Source: Enterobacterales bacterium (GTDB lineage: Bacteria > Pseudomonadota > Gammaproteobacteria > Enterobacterales > Enterobacteriaceae). Taken from it: DNA of 60,283 nucleotides. The notes beneath the pieces were generated by a model that was not told where the DNA came from, made no database searches, and was given only the letters and a program-made list of their open reading frames with translations. The position numbers were made by a program, and so were the translations under genes. This document shows positions 1 to 9,001 of the stretch, one piece after another (within the stretch, counting starts at the first letter, position 1; each line of letters starts with the position of its first letter). Location of the stretch: NCBI GenBank assembly GCA_003864575.1, contig BHES01000005.1:1-60283 (forward strand). The letters run 5' to 3'.

Positions 1-110
1 AATCATCGCTGCAGAACGATGTGGCAATTACTGAACAATGTCAGACAATTTATGAAAGCCGCTTCACCTTTCCCTGGCAACAAACATGGGTTAACAAAAG
101 TGGAGCGGTA

Positions 111-764
111 TTAAGCGCAGTTATTTAGATAGCGGTCGGTCAGGAACAGGATCACAATGCCCAGACCAAATGCGATTAACAGGATGATTTTGCTCATCTG
201 GGTCAGGCGGTTCGACTCTTGTTCCGATTTCAGTAGCGCACTGGCGATCAAGCCGTTGACCTTCTCAACTGAGGCACCAAATTTGACGCTCAGAGGCACC
301 ACCGACACATTGGAAATCTGCTTATAAGCCTCAAAATTTTTACTGCTGGCGGCATTAAACAACGGCGTAGCGCCCTGCTCTGCCAGTGCGGACCAGTCAG
401 TGATCAGCTCCTGCACCACGGAATCATCCAGCCCCGGGTGGGCCGCATTTTTAAACGCCGCCAGCGCCTGAGTCATATTATTCAGCGCCAGCTTCGCGCC
501 GTCGAAAATTTCAGGGCCTTTGTCTGGCTCATTTTGCAGAACGGCAATCGCCCGGGCCAAACGCGTTTGTGAACGGAAATACTGGTCGCTGCCTTTATGC
601 ACCAGCGTAAGGTCATTGACTAAGGCGACGTTAACTTCAGCATTTTTGGTCAGTGAATTAAGTGAAGAAATGGTATAGATCGCGACGCAGGCCCACATGA
701 CGCAAAAAACGCCAAGGATCCCTAACATTGCTGCCCTGATAGTAATATTTTTCAAAAATTGCAC
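111..764 (-). pseudogene. Truncated methyl-accepting chemotaxis receptor
   Basis: The 217-residue product has a basic N-terminus, a first membrane segment at about residues 10-32, a helical periplasmic four-helix-bundle (Tar/Tsr-type) sensor region at about 35-188, and a second membrane segment at about 190-208. It then stops four to eight residues into the cytoplasm. A working receptor continues for about 300 more residues (HAMP, methylation helices, the conserved signalling tip that binds CheA/CheW); none of this can be found in the remaining 110 bases in any leftward frame. The start is GTG at 764, with an AGAGG-type ribosome site just upstream. A strong FliA promoter lies at 920-946, so the 5' end looks intact and the 3' end was lost by deletion or rearrangement. 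It cannot signal by itself; a decoy role is possible but unsupported. Confidence 0.8.
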
Positions 765-778
765 AGTGTGCCTCTCGT

Positions 779-794
779 GAAACGTTAACGTTTC
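779..794. promoter_or_regulatory. 16-bp perfect palindrome, operator-like
   Basis: GAAACGTTAACGTTTC is a perfect palindrome in the 5' leader of the truncated chemoreceptor, about 15 bases upstream of its GTG start. It resembles LacI/GalR-family operators, which have a central CG or short symmetric core with AAACG arms. The protein that binds it is unknown. Confidence 0.45.
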
Positions 795-919
795 TTTTTA
801 TGAGATTAACGGGGATGCAGAGAATCAAACACATCACCGTCTGGCATTAGCCCGGGACATGGTTGAACACCTCTCCGGGCATCGATTTCTTTATTATGTT
901 GAGATTCCTCTCTCATCTT

Positions 920-946
920 CTATCGGCGCTGCATGAGTAAAATTTA
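920..946 (-). promoter_or_regulatory. FliA (sigma-28) promoter of the chemoreceptor
   Basis: Read on the minus strand the site is TAAATTTT, 11 bases, then GCCGATAG. The flagellar class III consensus is TAAAGTTT-N11-GCCGATAA, so each box differs by one base and the spacing is exact. It points at the chemoreceptor at 111-764 and leaves a leader of about 150 bases. This is the normal promoter class for enteric chemoreceptors. Confidence 0.85.
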
Positions 947-1193
947 GGACCGATGTGAAATTATTTCACTTTTGTAAATAACCGGATTTCCAGCAGGGAC
1001 AAGGCTTATATCCCTACAAAGGGCATAAAACACACGAAGGCGATAACGCTTCGCATTAATGCCCGATAGACTTATTGTCCGATCCGTACCGGTATGCGCA
1101 GGCATGTTCTCCGGACGGCGAGTTTGCTATTATCTGCAGCATTACTGCCTGCTTTGCAGAGCACTTCATTGAGAACAAGAGGTTAGAAATCTT

Positions 1194-1721
1194 ATGGCCG
1201 TAGTAGGAATCTTCTTTGGATCCGATACAGGTAACACCGAAAACATCGCTAAAATGATCCAAAAGCAGCTGGGTAAGGACGTTGCCGAGATACATGACAT
1301 CGCCAAAAGCAGCAAAGAGGATCTGGAAAAATTCGATATTTTGCTGATCGGTATTCCTACCTGGTATTACGGTGAAGCACAGTGTGACTGGGACGACTTT
1401 TTCCCAACGCTGGAAGAGATAGATTTCGAAGGTAAGCTGGTTGCCCTGTTTGGCTGTGGCGACCAGGAAGATTATGCCGAGTATTTCTGTGACGCGATGG
1501 GCACCGTGCGTGACATCATCGAGCCACGCGGCGCGGTGATTGTAGGTCACTGGCCAACGGCCGGTTACCACTTCGAAGCTTCTAAAGGTTTGGCTGATGA
1601 CAAACACTTCATCGGTCTGGCTATTGACGAAGATCGTCAACCGGAATTAACCAACGAACGTGTGGATGGTTGGGTTAAACAGATTTCAGAAGAGTTAAGT
1701 CTGGCCGAGATTATTGGCTAA
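1194..1721 (+). CDS. fldA: Flavodoxin I
   Basis: This is a 175-residue long-chain flavodoxin, the family's usual length. It is a cytoplasmic FMN protein that carries low-potential electrons from flavodoxin reductase to partners such as biotin synthase, IspG/IspH, and pyruvate formate-lyase and ribonucleotide reductase activating enzymes. The phosphate-binding loop SDTGNT lies at about residues 10-15, the first aromatic FMN-stacking loop at PTWYYGE around 55-61, and the second at CGDQEDY around 91-97. ATG at 1194 follows an AAGAGG ribosome site. As in E. coli, fur lies directly downstream in the same direction, and fldA-fur cotranscription under oxidative stress is known there. Confidence 0.97.
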   Translation: MAVVGIFFGSDTGNTENIAKMIQKQLGKDVAEIHDIAKSSKEDLEKFDILLIGIPTWYYGEAQCDWDDFFPTLEEIDFEGKLVALFGCGDQEDYAEYFCDAMGTVRDIIEPRGAVIVGHWPTAGYHFEASKGLADDKHFIGLAIDEDRQPELTNERVDGWVKQISEELSLAEIIG

Positions 1722-2029
1722 GCCAGAATTGGCCCTGACGGACTGGCGAAATGATTGCTCGACAGGATCCGTTCCTGAGTGATTGATTCGTCATTGAAAG
1801 GGCCAAACTATTACTGAAATTAACAATTTAACCGCTACAAAATTGTAACTTTCTGCGGTATCAAGGTACACTGAGTTCAGGTGTTTTTTCTATTGATCAA
1901 GCCGTTGCGATCTTTTCGCTATAGCAATGAAAGATGCGATCTTTGTTAACAGACTACCGTTTCATCATGAACCGCCATCACAGGCTTCATGCCTCAACGT
2001 GATTACCATAGTAACAGGACTGAATCCGC
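1722..2029 (+). promoter_or_regulatory. fldA-fur intergenic region, fur promoter
   Basis: This 308-base gap carries an AT-rich stretch with inverted arms ACAATTT/AAATTGT near 1822-1847, then a short coupled ORF (1927-2037) that runs into fur. No convincing 19-bp Fur box could be picked out by eye, and there is no clear intrinsic terminator after fldA, which leaves read-through into fur possible. Confidence 0.45.
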
Positions 2030-2037
2030 ATGACTGA
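1927..2037 (+). CDS. uof-like leader ORF coupled to fur
   Basis: A 36-codon ORF starts with ATG at 1927 and ends with TGA at 2035-2037, so it overlaps the fur start codon (2030-2032) in another frame. In E. coli fur translation is coupled to an upstream short ORF, uof, and the RyhB sRNA represses Fur synthesis by acting on uof. The layout here matches that arrangement. Its own ribosome site is weak, and internal starts such as GTG at 1999 are possible. The peptide is not recognised by sequence, so the call rests on position and overlap. Confidence 0.5.
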   Translation: MKDAIFVNRLPFHHEPPSQASCLNVITIVTGLNPHD

Positions 2038-2488
2038 CAACAATACCGCACTGAAGAAAGCTGGCTTAAAAGTCACGCTTCCGCGACTTAAGATCCTGGA
2101 AGTGCTGCAAGCGCCGGAAGGTCATCACGTCAGTGCGGAAGATTTATACAAGCAACTGATTGATATGGGTGAAGAAATTGGTTTGGCGACGGTTTACCGC
2201 GTACTGAACCAGTTTGATGATGCGGGGATCGTGACCCGTCACAACTTCGAAGGTGGTAAATCTGTTTTCGAACTGACTCAACAACATCACCATGATCACC
2301 TGATCTGCCTGGATTGTGGCCGTGTGATCGAATTCCGTGATGAGTACATCGAAGGACGTCAGCGCGAAATTGCCAAGAGACATGGCATTAAGCTGACCAA
2401 CCACAGTCTTTATCTTTACGGCCACTGCGAACTGGGTGACTGCCGCGAAGACGAAAACCTGCATAACGATAAACCTGCTGCGCTGTAA
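2030..2488 (+). CDS. fur: Ferric uptake regulator
   Basis: Fur is the cytoplasmic Fe(II)-dependent dimeric repressor of iron uptake genes. The 152-residue product has the N-terminal winged helix (about 1-82), with recognition helix around LATVYRVLNQF, and the C-terminal dimerisation/metal domain. That domain has the histidine cluster HHHDH at about residues 87-91 and the structural zinc cysteines in CLDCG and CELGDC. Length and motifs fit E. coli Fur (148 residues). Transcription ends at a good terminator at 2535-2557. A likely target in this window is the siderophore-binding protein gene with a Fur box at 54518-54536. Confidence 0.98.
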   Translation: MTDNNTALKKAGLKVTLPRLKILEVLQAPEGHHVSAEDLYKQLIDMGEEIGLATVYRVLNQFDDAGIVTRHNFEGGKSVFELTQQHHHDHLICLDCGRVIEFRDEYIEGRQREIAKRHGIKLTNHSLYLYGHCELGDCREDENLHNDKPAAL

Positions 2489-2534
2489 GCCAGAGGCTTC
2501 GCCGTCATGCGTTCTGTCATACAGAACATCCATT

Positions 2535-2557
2535 AACCGCTGAAAAGCGGTTTTTTT
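2535..2557 (+). terminator. fur intrinsic terminator
   Basis: The stem AACCGCT / AGCGGTT has a GAAA loop and is followed by a run of T. It lies 47 bases after the fur stop. Confidence 0.9.
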
Positions 2558-2593
2558 ATGCCTGTACACTTCTGCCCCGGTTCCGCCAGACAT

Positions 2594-2616
2594 AAAAAAC
2601 CCCGGCAAGCCGGGGT
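2594..2616 (-). terminator. chiPQ intrinsic terminator
   Basis: Read leftwards, the GC stem CCCCGGC / GCCGGGG is followed by six T. It ends the chiP-chiQ transcript and separates it from fur. Confidence 0.9.
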
Positions 2617-2654
2617 CTGATATCACAGAAATTGACTCATCTACCGTCTCATTC

Positions 2655-3032
2655 TTAGTTTGTTGCACCTGGCGAATTATTGGCTCTGATTTCCTGCCAA
2701 ATTTTACCGCAGTCTTCAGCATAAGCCTGGCCGTCACCGGTTTTACGTGCGGTCAGGCAGCGTTGATAATCCACAACGCGAACCGTTTCTTTCTCGGCAA
2801 AAGCCTGTTGCTCTTTAATGGTTTTCAGCTGTTCGAGTATCGTCTGACAGGTAGCAAGTTTGTCTGGTACGCCGTTGGCGGTGTTAATACAGGTGCTGTA
2901 GGACTCGCGTAATTTTGCCTTTTCCGCTTTTTCAGCCGAAGCTGACGGATCGGCGCAAGCACTCAGTACCGCGACCGCTGCCAGCATGAGCAAGCCATTC
3001 TTAATTGAGTTCATTTTCATAGTATTTTTCAT
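2655..3032 (-). CDS. chiQ: ChiQ outer-membrane lipoprotein (YbfN)
   Basis: This small lipoprotein of 125 residues has a hydrophobic signal (about residues 7-24) and lipobox LSAC, followed by an Asp at +2-like position (CADPS). The mature part is charged and helical with three further Cys. It is identified mainly as the second gene of the chiPQ pair, which is conserved in enterics; the molecular function of ChiQ is unknown. It starts 14 bases after the chiP stop. A GTG at 3035 is a rival start, and GAGG overlapping the chiP stop could serve either. Co-transcription with chiP and a shared terminator indicate joint regulation. Confidence 0.8.
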   Translation of the reverse strand: MKNTMKMNSIKNGLLMLAAVAVLSACADPSASAEKAEKAKLRESYSTCINTANGVPDKLATCQTILEQLKTIKEQQAFAEKETVRVVDYQRCLTARKTGDGQAYAEDCGKIWQEIRANNSPGATN

Positions 3033-3046
3033 CACGACAGCGGGCC

Positions 3047-4528
3047 TCAGAAGATAGTAAACGGAGCGATGACGATAAACTTCACGTCTTTCTCATCCTG
3101 GAAGATATTGCCGTAACCGCCGCCCCAGCTAGGGATGTCGGAGTGGTTGTCGTACTGGGTGTAGTGCAGTTTGAATAGGGTGCCTTTGGCTCGACCTTCC
3201 TGAATGGTGTACAGAGCATCAAGGCTCCAGGCGCTCTCTTTCAGGCGCTGGCTCTGGTCATAGGCAGGGTTGCTGCTGGGTTTGGCATCCCACGCATAGA
3301 CGTAGGAACCGCCGACGGCCACGCCAGGGAGATCCCATTTCGCCAGATCATAGAGCACACCCGCGTAAACGGCTTTTTCGCCGTTGGCGTTGAAGTCGGA
3401 GCGGTTATCCCACCACACGTCGAGACGTCCGTTGGAGGAGGAATACGTTGGCGTCATACGTTGCAGGAAGTAGCCCTGATTACCTTCGGCCTTCACCATG
3501 GTCCCTTCCAGGCGCCAGTTAAACTGACCGGTGGTATAGCCAAATGTCAGTGCCTGCAACCACGCCAGACCGTCATACAGACTGTTCGGATCGTTCTGGT
3601 TGCTGATGCGGTCTTCTGCGCCGTAGAACTGGTAGCTGGTGGTCAGCGGATTGCCCATCAGGTCGATTTTGTAGGAAGCTTTAGCGAAGTATTGATCAAC
3701 ATAGCTTTCGGCCTGGCCGAATGCGCCTTCCAATACGAAATCATTTTTGAAATCGTATTTTGCGCCGAGGGAGTGGATGTAAGAAACGCCGGTTGTCCGA
3801 TCGTTCTGGCGGAAATCATCCATCTCCAAATGCCATGGTGACTTGTACTCATCCGCCCACATGTAGGAGAAACTCAGTTCGCCTGGTTCACCGAAATCGT
3901 GTTTGTAACCGGCTTCAGCACCGCGGTAGGTGCCTGGCATAAAGCTCCAGTGTGGTGCAATCAATGTCTGCCCGGTTGGCTGAATATAACCAGCATGGCC
4001 CCAGAAACCGCCATATTTGAATTTACCGGCCGCTTTATACAGGCTGACACCGCCTTTATCGCCGGAATAATCTTCGTCATAGGCGTGATTGCTGGAGGAA
4101 AATGCAATTTCGTTTGGATGGCCGCTATCGCTGGCTTCGGCTAATTCAACCGCGGTAAACGCTGCAATGTCGAGCCCGAACATGTCCCAGGCATAGCCGG
4201 AGGAGAAGTCCAGATTCAGGTTTGCCGTGGAGTGTGAAAGGTTGGTGGCGTACTTATCGTAATCGGGGTTGTTCACCGTCACTTTGCTGCCGTCGGGACG
4301 GGTTTCTTCTTTGGTTTTATTCAGGTCTTTACGGTCGCGCTCGCGCTGCCAGTAATAAACACCGCCGGTTAGCGTTGAATCATCAATAAACCCCGCAGCC
4401 TGTGCGTCAGGCGTGGCCATCATTCCACCACCGAGCAACGTACCGGCAAGTGCTAAGGCGACAGGTTTTATTCTGGCTGGAGGGTTCAGGCCAGCCGCGG
4501 CCCTGCCCCCGTTAAGGTGCTTAGACAT
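3047..4528 (-). CDS. chiP: Chitoporin, OprD-family outer-membrane channel
   Basis: ChiP lets chitobiose and related chito-oligosaccharides cross the outer membrane. The 493-residue product has a long signal peptide (cleavage likely after AQA at about residue 45). The mature part has many alternating aromatic beta strands, typical of an 18-strand OprD barrel, and ends in a terminal Phe (PFTIF), the usual BAM-recognition end. ATG at 4528 follows AGAGGA; the longer upstream frame to 4591 lacks support. It sits beside the nag genes as in E. coli. Known control in enterics is by NagC and by the ChiX sRNA acting on the leader; a NagC-like site is seen at 4626-4648. Confidence 0.93.
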   Translation of the reverse strand: MSKHLNGGRAAAGLNPPARIKPVALALAGTLLGGGMMATPDAQAAGFIDDSTLTGGVYYWQRERDRKDLNKTKEETRPDGSKVTVNNPDYDKYATNLSHSTANLNLDFSSGYAWDMFGLDIAAFTAVELAEASDSGHPNEIAFSSSNHAYDEDYSGDKGGVSLYKAAGKFKYGGFWGHAGYIQPTGQTLIAPHWSFMPGTYRGAEAGYKHDFGEPGELSFSYMWADEYKSPWHLEMDDFRQNDRTTGVSYIHSLGAKYDFKNDFVLEGAFGQAESYVDQYFAKASYKIDLMGNPLTTSYQFYGAEDRISNQNDPNSLYDGLAWLQALTFGYTTGQFNWRLEGTMVKAEGNQGYFLQRMTPTYSSSNGRLDVWWDNRSDFNANGEKAVYAGVLYDLAKWDLPGVAVGGSYVYAWDAKPSSNPAYDQSQRLKESAWSLDALYTIQEGRAKGTLFKLHYTQYDNHSDIPSWGGGYGNIFQDEKDVKFIVIAPFTIF

Positions 4529-4625
4529 AGTAAATCCTCTTTGACATATAAAGTTAACGCAAACCCAAACGGGTAACAGACCGGACGCCAATCAGCGAAA
4601 CCGGTACAAGGAACAGGCTTAAGAC

Positions 4626-4648
4626 TATTTTTCGCGACGCGAATTATC
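4626..4648. promoter_or_regulatory. Putative NagC operator of chiP
   Basis: The core TTCGCGACGCGAA (4631-4643) is a perfect odd-centred palindrome flanked by AT-rich arms TATTT and TTATC. This fits the NagC pattern of TTCG/CGAA flanked by A/T blocks. It lies about 100 bases upstream of the chiP start, where NagC control is known in E. coli. Confidence 0.6.
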
Positions 4649-4945
4649 AATCGGTAATTTAAGATAATTCCCGAAAACATGACAAAGTGCACATAAATGT
4701 GTATTTGTGTTACATAATGAGAATGGTAATAAAACAGAATCAAAACTCTCACTAAATTAAATATAATCAATGAGATGATTGATAATCGATGCTATTTCAC
4801 CAGCTGTGATAGGAATAGTTCGGCAGTGGGTGTGTTTCTGCAGAAGAGGCTTAACGGTATTAATTCGCGGGAAGAAATATAATTATATTCCGTTATCACC
4901 CGATAATTTGCGAAAAGGCAGACAGCACAGGCAGAATTCGGATGT

Positions 4946-4974
4946 AAAAAAACGCAGCCGAAGCTGCGTTTTTA
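4946..4974 (-). terminator. glnS terminator, bidirectional form
   Basis: An 8-bp stem AACGCAGC / GCTGCGTT with loop CGAA is bordered by A-runs on the left and T-runs on the right, so it can work both ways. It lies 28 bases past the glnS stop. Confidence 0.85.
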
Positions 4975-5001
4975 TTATCGGTCGCGGATCACAAGAAGTG
5001 G

Positions 5002-6672
5002 TCAGACAGCAGGTTTACTTTCCCAGGTATCACGCAGCCCCACAGTGCGGTTAAACACCAGGTGGTCAGCGCTGGAATAGCGGTTGTCAGCACAGAAGTA
5101 ACCTTCACGTTCGAACTGGAAGCTCACTTCAGCCTGCGCGTCACCCAAACCAGGCTCAACAAAGCCCTGAGCAATAACCAGAGATTCCGGGTTGACTGTC
5201 GTCAGGAAATCGTCGGCCTGTGCCGGGTTAGCCACGCTGAACAGACGGTCATACAGACGGAATTCCGCCGGCTTACCTTCAGTGGCAGAAACCCAATGGA
5301 TCACGCCTTTCACCTTGCGGCCATCGGCAGGATCTTTACTCAACGTATCAACATCATAGCTACAGAAAATGGTGGTGATATTGCCTTCGGCGTCTTTCTC
5401 AACGCGCTCAGCTTTAATCACAAATGCATTACGCAGACGCACCTCTTTACCCAGCACCAGACGCTTGTACTGCTTGTTCGCTTCTTCGCGGAAGTCAGCC
5501 TTATCGATATAAATCTCGCGGGTAAAGGGTACGTCGCGGGTGCCCATTTCCGGTTTACTCGGATGGTTAGGCATTTTGACCATTTGCACTGCATCGCCGG
5601 TGAAGTTCTCAATCACGACTTTGACCGGATTGATCACCGCCATCGCGCGCGGCGCATTTTCATTGAGGTCATCGCGAATACAGGATTCCAGCGCCATCAT
5701 TTCGACGTTGTTGTCCTGCTTGGTCACACCGATACGACGGCAGAATTCGCGAATAGACGCGGCGCTGTAGCCACGACGGCGCAAACCTGACACCGTTGGC
5801 ATACGCGGGTCATCCCAGCCCTCTACGACGTTCTCAGACACCAGTTGCTGCAGCTTACGCTTGGACATGATGGCGTATTCGAGATTCAGACGAGAGAACT
5901 CGTACTGGCGCGGATGACAAGGAATGGTGATGTTGTCCAGCACCCAGTCATAGAGACGACGGTTGTCCTGGAACTCCAGCGTACAGAGCGAATGGGTGAT
6001 CCCTTCCAGCGCATCGGAAATGCAGTGGGTGAAATCGTACATCGGGTAGATGCACCACTTATCTGCGGTCTGGTGATGATGAGCAAATTTAATGCGATAG
6101 ATAACCGGGTCACGCATGACGAAGAAAGGTGACGCCATGTCGATTTTTGCACGCAGGCAAGCAGCGCCTTCGGCAAATTCACCGTTACGCATTTTGGCAA
6201 ACAGCGCAATATTTTCTTCCACGCTGCGATCGCGATACGGGCTGTTTTTGCCAGGCGCCGTCAGCGAACCGCGGTACTCACGGATTTGCTCCGGTGAAAG
6301 TTCGTCGACGTAAGCCAGACCTTTGTTAATCAGCTCCAGCGCGTAGTTGTGTAACTGGTCAAAGTAGTTGGAAGAGTATTGAATCTCTCCGCTCCACTGG
6401 AAGCCTAGCCATTGCACATCATGCTTAATGGACTCAACGAATTCGATATCTTCTTTGGCCGGGTTAGTATCGTCAAAACGCAGGTTACATTGCCCTTGAT
6501 AGTCTTGTGCAATGCCGAAATTCAGGCAAATAGACTTCGCATGACCGATATGCAAATAGCCATTTGGCTCAGGCGGGAAACGGGTATGAACGGTGTTATG
6601 TTTCCCGGACGCCAGATCTTCATCGATAATCTGACGGATAAAATTTGTTGGGCGGGCTTCAGCCTCACTCAT
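5002..6672 (-). CDS. glnS: Glutaminyl-tRNA synthetase
   Basis: This class I cytoplasmic enzyme charges tRNA-Gln with glutamine. The 556-residue product (E. coli 554) has the class I signature HIGH at residues 41-44 within [12 protein letters not shown]. The second nucleotide-binding motif MSKRKL lies at about 270, and the C-terminal anticodon-binding beta barrels follow. It is transcribed alone between the nagE terminator and its own terminator at 4946-4974. The cognate tRNA-Gln genes are in the array at 15.6-16.1 kb. Confidence 0.98.
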   Translation of the reverse strand: MSEAEARPTNFIRQIIDEDLASGKHNTVHTRFPPEPNGYLHIGHAKSICLNFGIAQDYQGQCNLRFDDTNPAKEDIEFVESIKHDVQWLGFQWSGEIQYSSNYFDQLHNYALELINKGLAYVDELSPEQIREYRGSLTAPGKNSPYRDRSVEENIALFAKMRNGEFAEGAACLRAKIDMASPFFVMRDPVIYRIKFAHHHQTADKWCIYPMYDFTHCISDALEGITHSLCTLEFQDNRRLYDWVLDNITIPCHPRQYEFSRLNLEYAIMSKRKLQQLVSENVVEGWDDPRMPTVSGLRRRGYSAASIREFCRRIGVTKQDNNVEMMALESCIRDDLNENAPRAMAVINPVKVVIENFTGDAVQMVKMPNHPSKPEMGTRDVPFTREIYIDKADFREEANKQYKRLVLGKEVRLRNAFVIKAERVEKDAEGNITTIFCSYDVDTLSKDPADGRKVKGVIHWVSATEGKPAEFRLYDRLFSVANPAQADDFLTTVNPESLVIAQGFVEPGLGDAQAEVSFQFEREGYFCADNRYSSADHLVFNRTVGLRDTWESKPAV

Positions 6673-6784
6673 TGTGCAATTCCTCTACGCGACATTGGCT
6701 CTACGGATAACCGCTTATGTTCCAACAAGCCACGTCCGGAAACAACCGTTAGTTACAGAAAATAGGGGTTAACCGGATTTGAAA

Positions 6785-6818
6785 CAAAAAAACGGGAAGA
6801 GATTGCTCTCTTCCCGTT
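6785..6818 (-). terminator. nagE intrinsic terminator
   Basis: Read leftwards, an 11-bp stem AACGGGAAGAG / CTCTTCCCGTT is followed by at least five T. It lies between the nagE stop and the glnS promoter. Confidence 0.92.
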
Positions 6819-6856
6819 CAGATTTACTCTGAAAACAGGGGGATTATTTGTCCTGC

Positions 6857-8803
6857 TTATTTACCGTTGATGTCAAACAGCTTGGTCTGACCTGCCACCA
6901 CGGAACCGCTTGCCAGTGATGTCACACCTGAGTAGTCATCGATATTGCTGACGACAACCGGGCTAATCATTGAACGTGCGTTAGCGTTCAGGAAGTCCAG
7001 GTCCAGTTCAAGTACCGGTTGACCGGCTTTCACCGTTGCACCTTCCTCAACCAGACGAGTAAAGCCTTTACCTTCCAGTGTTACGGTATCAATCCCCATA
7101 TGCACCACGATCTCAGCGCCTGTCTCTGTTTCCAGACAGAATGCATGATTGGTGTTGAAGATTTTCACCACGGTACCGTTAGCCGGGGAAACAACGATTT
7201 TGTCGGTTGGGCGAATCGCCACACCGTCACCAACCGCTTTGCTGGCAAAGGCTTCATCAGGAACCTGTTCCAGCGCCACAATATCACCGGTGACAGGTGA
7301 AACCAGCGTTTCAACCACGGCTTTAACACTGTTTGGCACAGCTTGAGCTTTCACAGGAGCGGGTGTCGCAACACTTGCTGCACTGGCCGGAACTGGGCCT
7401 CGTGCTACGATTTTTTTCATTGCGTCGCCCAAAGATTCCGCTTTAGCACCGACAATGACCTGAATACTTTGTTTATTCAGCTTAACAATACCGGATGCAC
7501 CTAAACGCTTACAGGCTGCATCGTTAATGTTAGCCGCATCTTTAACCGTCAGACGCAGACGCGTAATACACGCATCGATCGCTTTAAGGTTATCAGACCC
7601 ACCCAACGCACCAATATAGCTCAGTGCCAGTTGGTCTAAACCTTCCTCGGTGTTGCTGTTAGCTTCAGGCTCGCCTTCATGTTCAATATCATCTTCACGC
7701 CCAGGTGTTTTCAGGTTGAACATGCGGATAATCACACTGAACAGAACGAAGTAGATGATGAAGAAGATCACACCCATCACCAGCAACATCCAGACGTTTT
7801 TACTGGCCGCAGGCAAGTTGTACATTAACGTATAGTCAATCGCGCCCGCAGAGAATGAGAAGCCTGCATGGATGCCCAGAGCCGTCGCCACGTACAGGCT
7901 GATACCGGTCAGAATGGCATGGATTAAATACAGTAGCGGAGCAAGGAACATGAACAGGAATTCAAGAGGTTCTGTTACACCCGTCAGGAACGCCGTGATA
8001 GCAACCGAGAGCAACATACCGCCAACCAATGGACGACGTTCTTTTGGCGCAGCAAAGTACATGGCAAAAGCCGCACCTGGCAGACCAAACATCATGATTG
8101 GGAAGAAGCCGGACATGAACATACCCGCAGTGGTATCACCCGCGTAGAAGCGGTTGATGTCACCGTGGAATACAGTCCCTGCTGCGTTGGTGAAGTCACC
8201 AATCTGGAACCAGGCAATCGTGTTCAGAACCTGATGCAAACCGGTTGGGATCAACAGACGGTTTACGAAACCGAAGATACCCGCACCAAATGCGCCAGCG
8301 CCCACAATCCATTCACCACCCGCGCGGATAGCATCCTGCACCGGAGGCCAGACATAACCGAACACTGCCGCCAGGATTAAACAGAAGAAACCTGTCGCGA
8401 TAGGAACGAAACGTTTCCCACCAAAGAAGCTCAGGAAATCTGGCAATTTAATGTTAGACCAACGGTTGTACACCATACCGCCGACCAGGCCGGTGATGAT
8501 CCCTGCCAACACACCCATATTTACCGCTGGGTTGATGGTGATCATGGCTTTAGTCAGGATGAAATAACCTATCCCGCCCGCCAGAGCTGCAGCGCCCGCA
8601 CTGTCTTTAGACCAGCTGGAAGCTACACCGATGGCGAAAATCAACGCCAGGTTATCGAAAATCCCTCCGCCCGCTTGCGCGATGAAAGGCATATTAAGAA
8701 GATCGGGTTGACCGAAGCGCAGCAATAATGCCGCGACCGGTAGTACGGCTATCGGCAGCTGCAAAGCTCTGCCTAAACGCTGAAAGAATCCAAGAATGTT
8801 CAC
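6857..8803 (-). CDS. nagE: PTS N-acetylglucosamine transporter, EIICBA
   Basis: This inner-membrane permease takes up GlcNAc and phosphorylates it to GlcNAc-6-P. The 648-residue product has the full domain order EIIC-EIIB-EIIA. The EIIC membrane channel spans about 1-365 with the conserved LTGVTEPLEF loop near 273-282. EIIB (about 390-475) has its phospho-Cys at 412 in ACITRLR, and EIIA (about 500-640) has its phospho-His near 568 in VVHMGID. The linkers are Ala/Pro/Glu rich. It diverges from nagB, and the NagC operator at 8908-8930 lies next to its promoter. The product feeds NagA and NagB. Confidence 0.97.
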   Translation of the reverse strand: MNILGFFQRLGRALQLPIAVLPVAALLLRFGQPDLLNMPFIAQAGGGIFDNLALIFAIGVASSWSKDSAGAAALAGGIGYFILTKAMITINPAVNMGVLAGIITGLVGGMVYNRWSNIKLPDFLSFFGGKRFVPIATGFFCLILAAVFGYVWPPVQDAIRAGGEWIVGAGAFGAGIFGFVNRLLIPTGLHQVLNTIAWFQIGDFTNAAGTVFHGDINRFYAGDTTAGMFMSGFFPIMMFGLPGAAFAMYFAAPKERRPLVGGMLLSVAITAFLTGVTEPLEFLFMFLAPLLYLIHAILTGISLYVATALGIHAGFSFSAGAIDYTLMYNLPAASKNVWMLLVMGVIFFIIYFVLFSVIIRMFNLKTPGREDDIEHEGEPEANSNTEEGLDQLALSYIGALGGSDNLKAIDACITRLRLTVKDAANINDAACKRLGASGIVKLNKQSIQVIVGAKAESLGDAMKKIVARGPVPASAASVATPAPVKAQAVPNSVKAVVETLVSPVTGDIVALEQVPDEAFASKAVGDGVAIRPTDKIVVSPANGTVVKIFNTNHAFCLETETGAEIVVHMGIDTVTLEGKGFTRLVEEGATVKAGQPVLELDLDFLNANARSMISPVVVSNIDDYSGVTSLASGSVVAGQTKLFDINGK

Positions 8804-8907
8804 ATTTCCCCCTAATCCGCCGCCAGGCGAATCACCTTAAGTAGTTTAATTAGTATGGTTACTACCTTTAAATCTTATTGAAACAAGTACGCTGTCGAGT
8901 GTAAAAA

Positions 8908-8930
8908 AATTATTTCGTATCGCAAATTAA
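8908..8930. promoter_or_regulatory. NagC operator, nagE side
   Basis: The arms AATTATTTCG and CGCAAATTAA flank TAT, matching the NagC pattern of A/T-rich arms around TTCG/CGAA. The centre is at 8919. Confidence 0.8.
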
Positions 8931-8942
8931 AACCTCCTTTTT

Positions 8943-8958
8943 TGTGATATTTGTCACC
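8943..8958. promoter_or_regulatory. CRP-cAMP site between nagE and nagB
   Basis: TGTGATATTTGTCACC matches the CRP consensus TGTGA-N6-TCACA at nine of ten arm positions. It lies between the two NagC operators, as in E. coli, where CRP activates both nag promoters. Confidence 0.8.
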
Positions 8959-9001
8959 AAAAAACAGTCTTAACAGGCCACAACCCTAGTCAACTTGCAA
9001 A

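Larger units (their letters stand above)
765..1193. other. Gene-poor divergent region, chemoreceptor / fldA
   Basis: This 429-base stretch holds the leftward FliA promoter and palindrome listed separately, and on the right the fldA promoter region (TTTGCT then TATTAT near 1120-1135 and an AAGAGG ribosome site at about 1178). Many enterics have a small LexA-regulated gene (ybfE) before fldA; no such ORF is seen here. Confidence 0.5.
4529..5001. promoter_or_regulatory. chiP upstream region
   Basis: This 473-base AT-rich gap contains the chiP leader and promoter (reading left), the NagC-like operator listed separately, weak half-matches to a CRP site near 4685-4710, and at its right end the glnS terminator. 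An open frame at 4779-5054 runs over the terminator and into glnS, and was not accepted as a gene. Confidence 0.55.

Noticed and set aside
1056-1640. Minus-strand ORF of 194 codons over fldA
   Set aside because: It is antisense to a clear flavodoxin gene and has no recognisable domain or ribosome site.
4779-5054. Plus-strand ORF upstream of glnS
   Set aside because: It runs through the glnS terminator into the end of glnS, and its composition is not coding-like.
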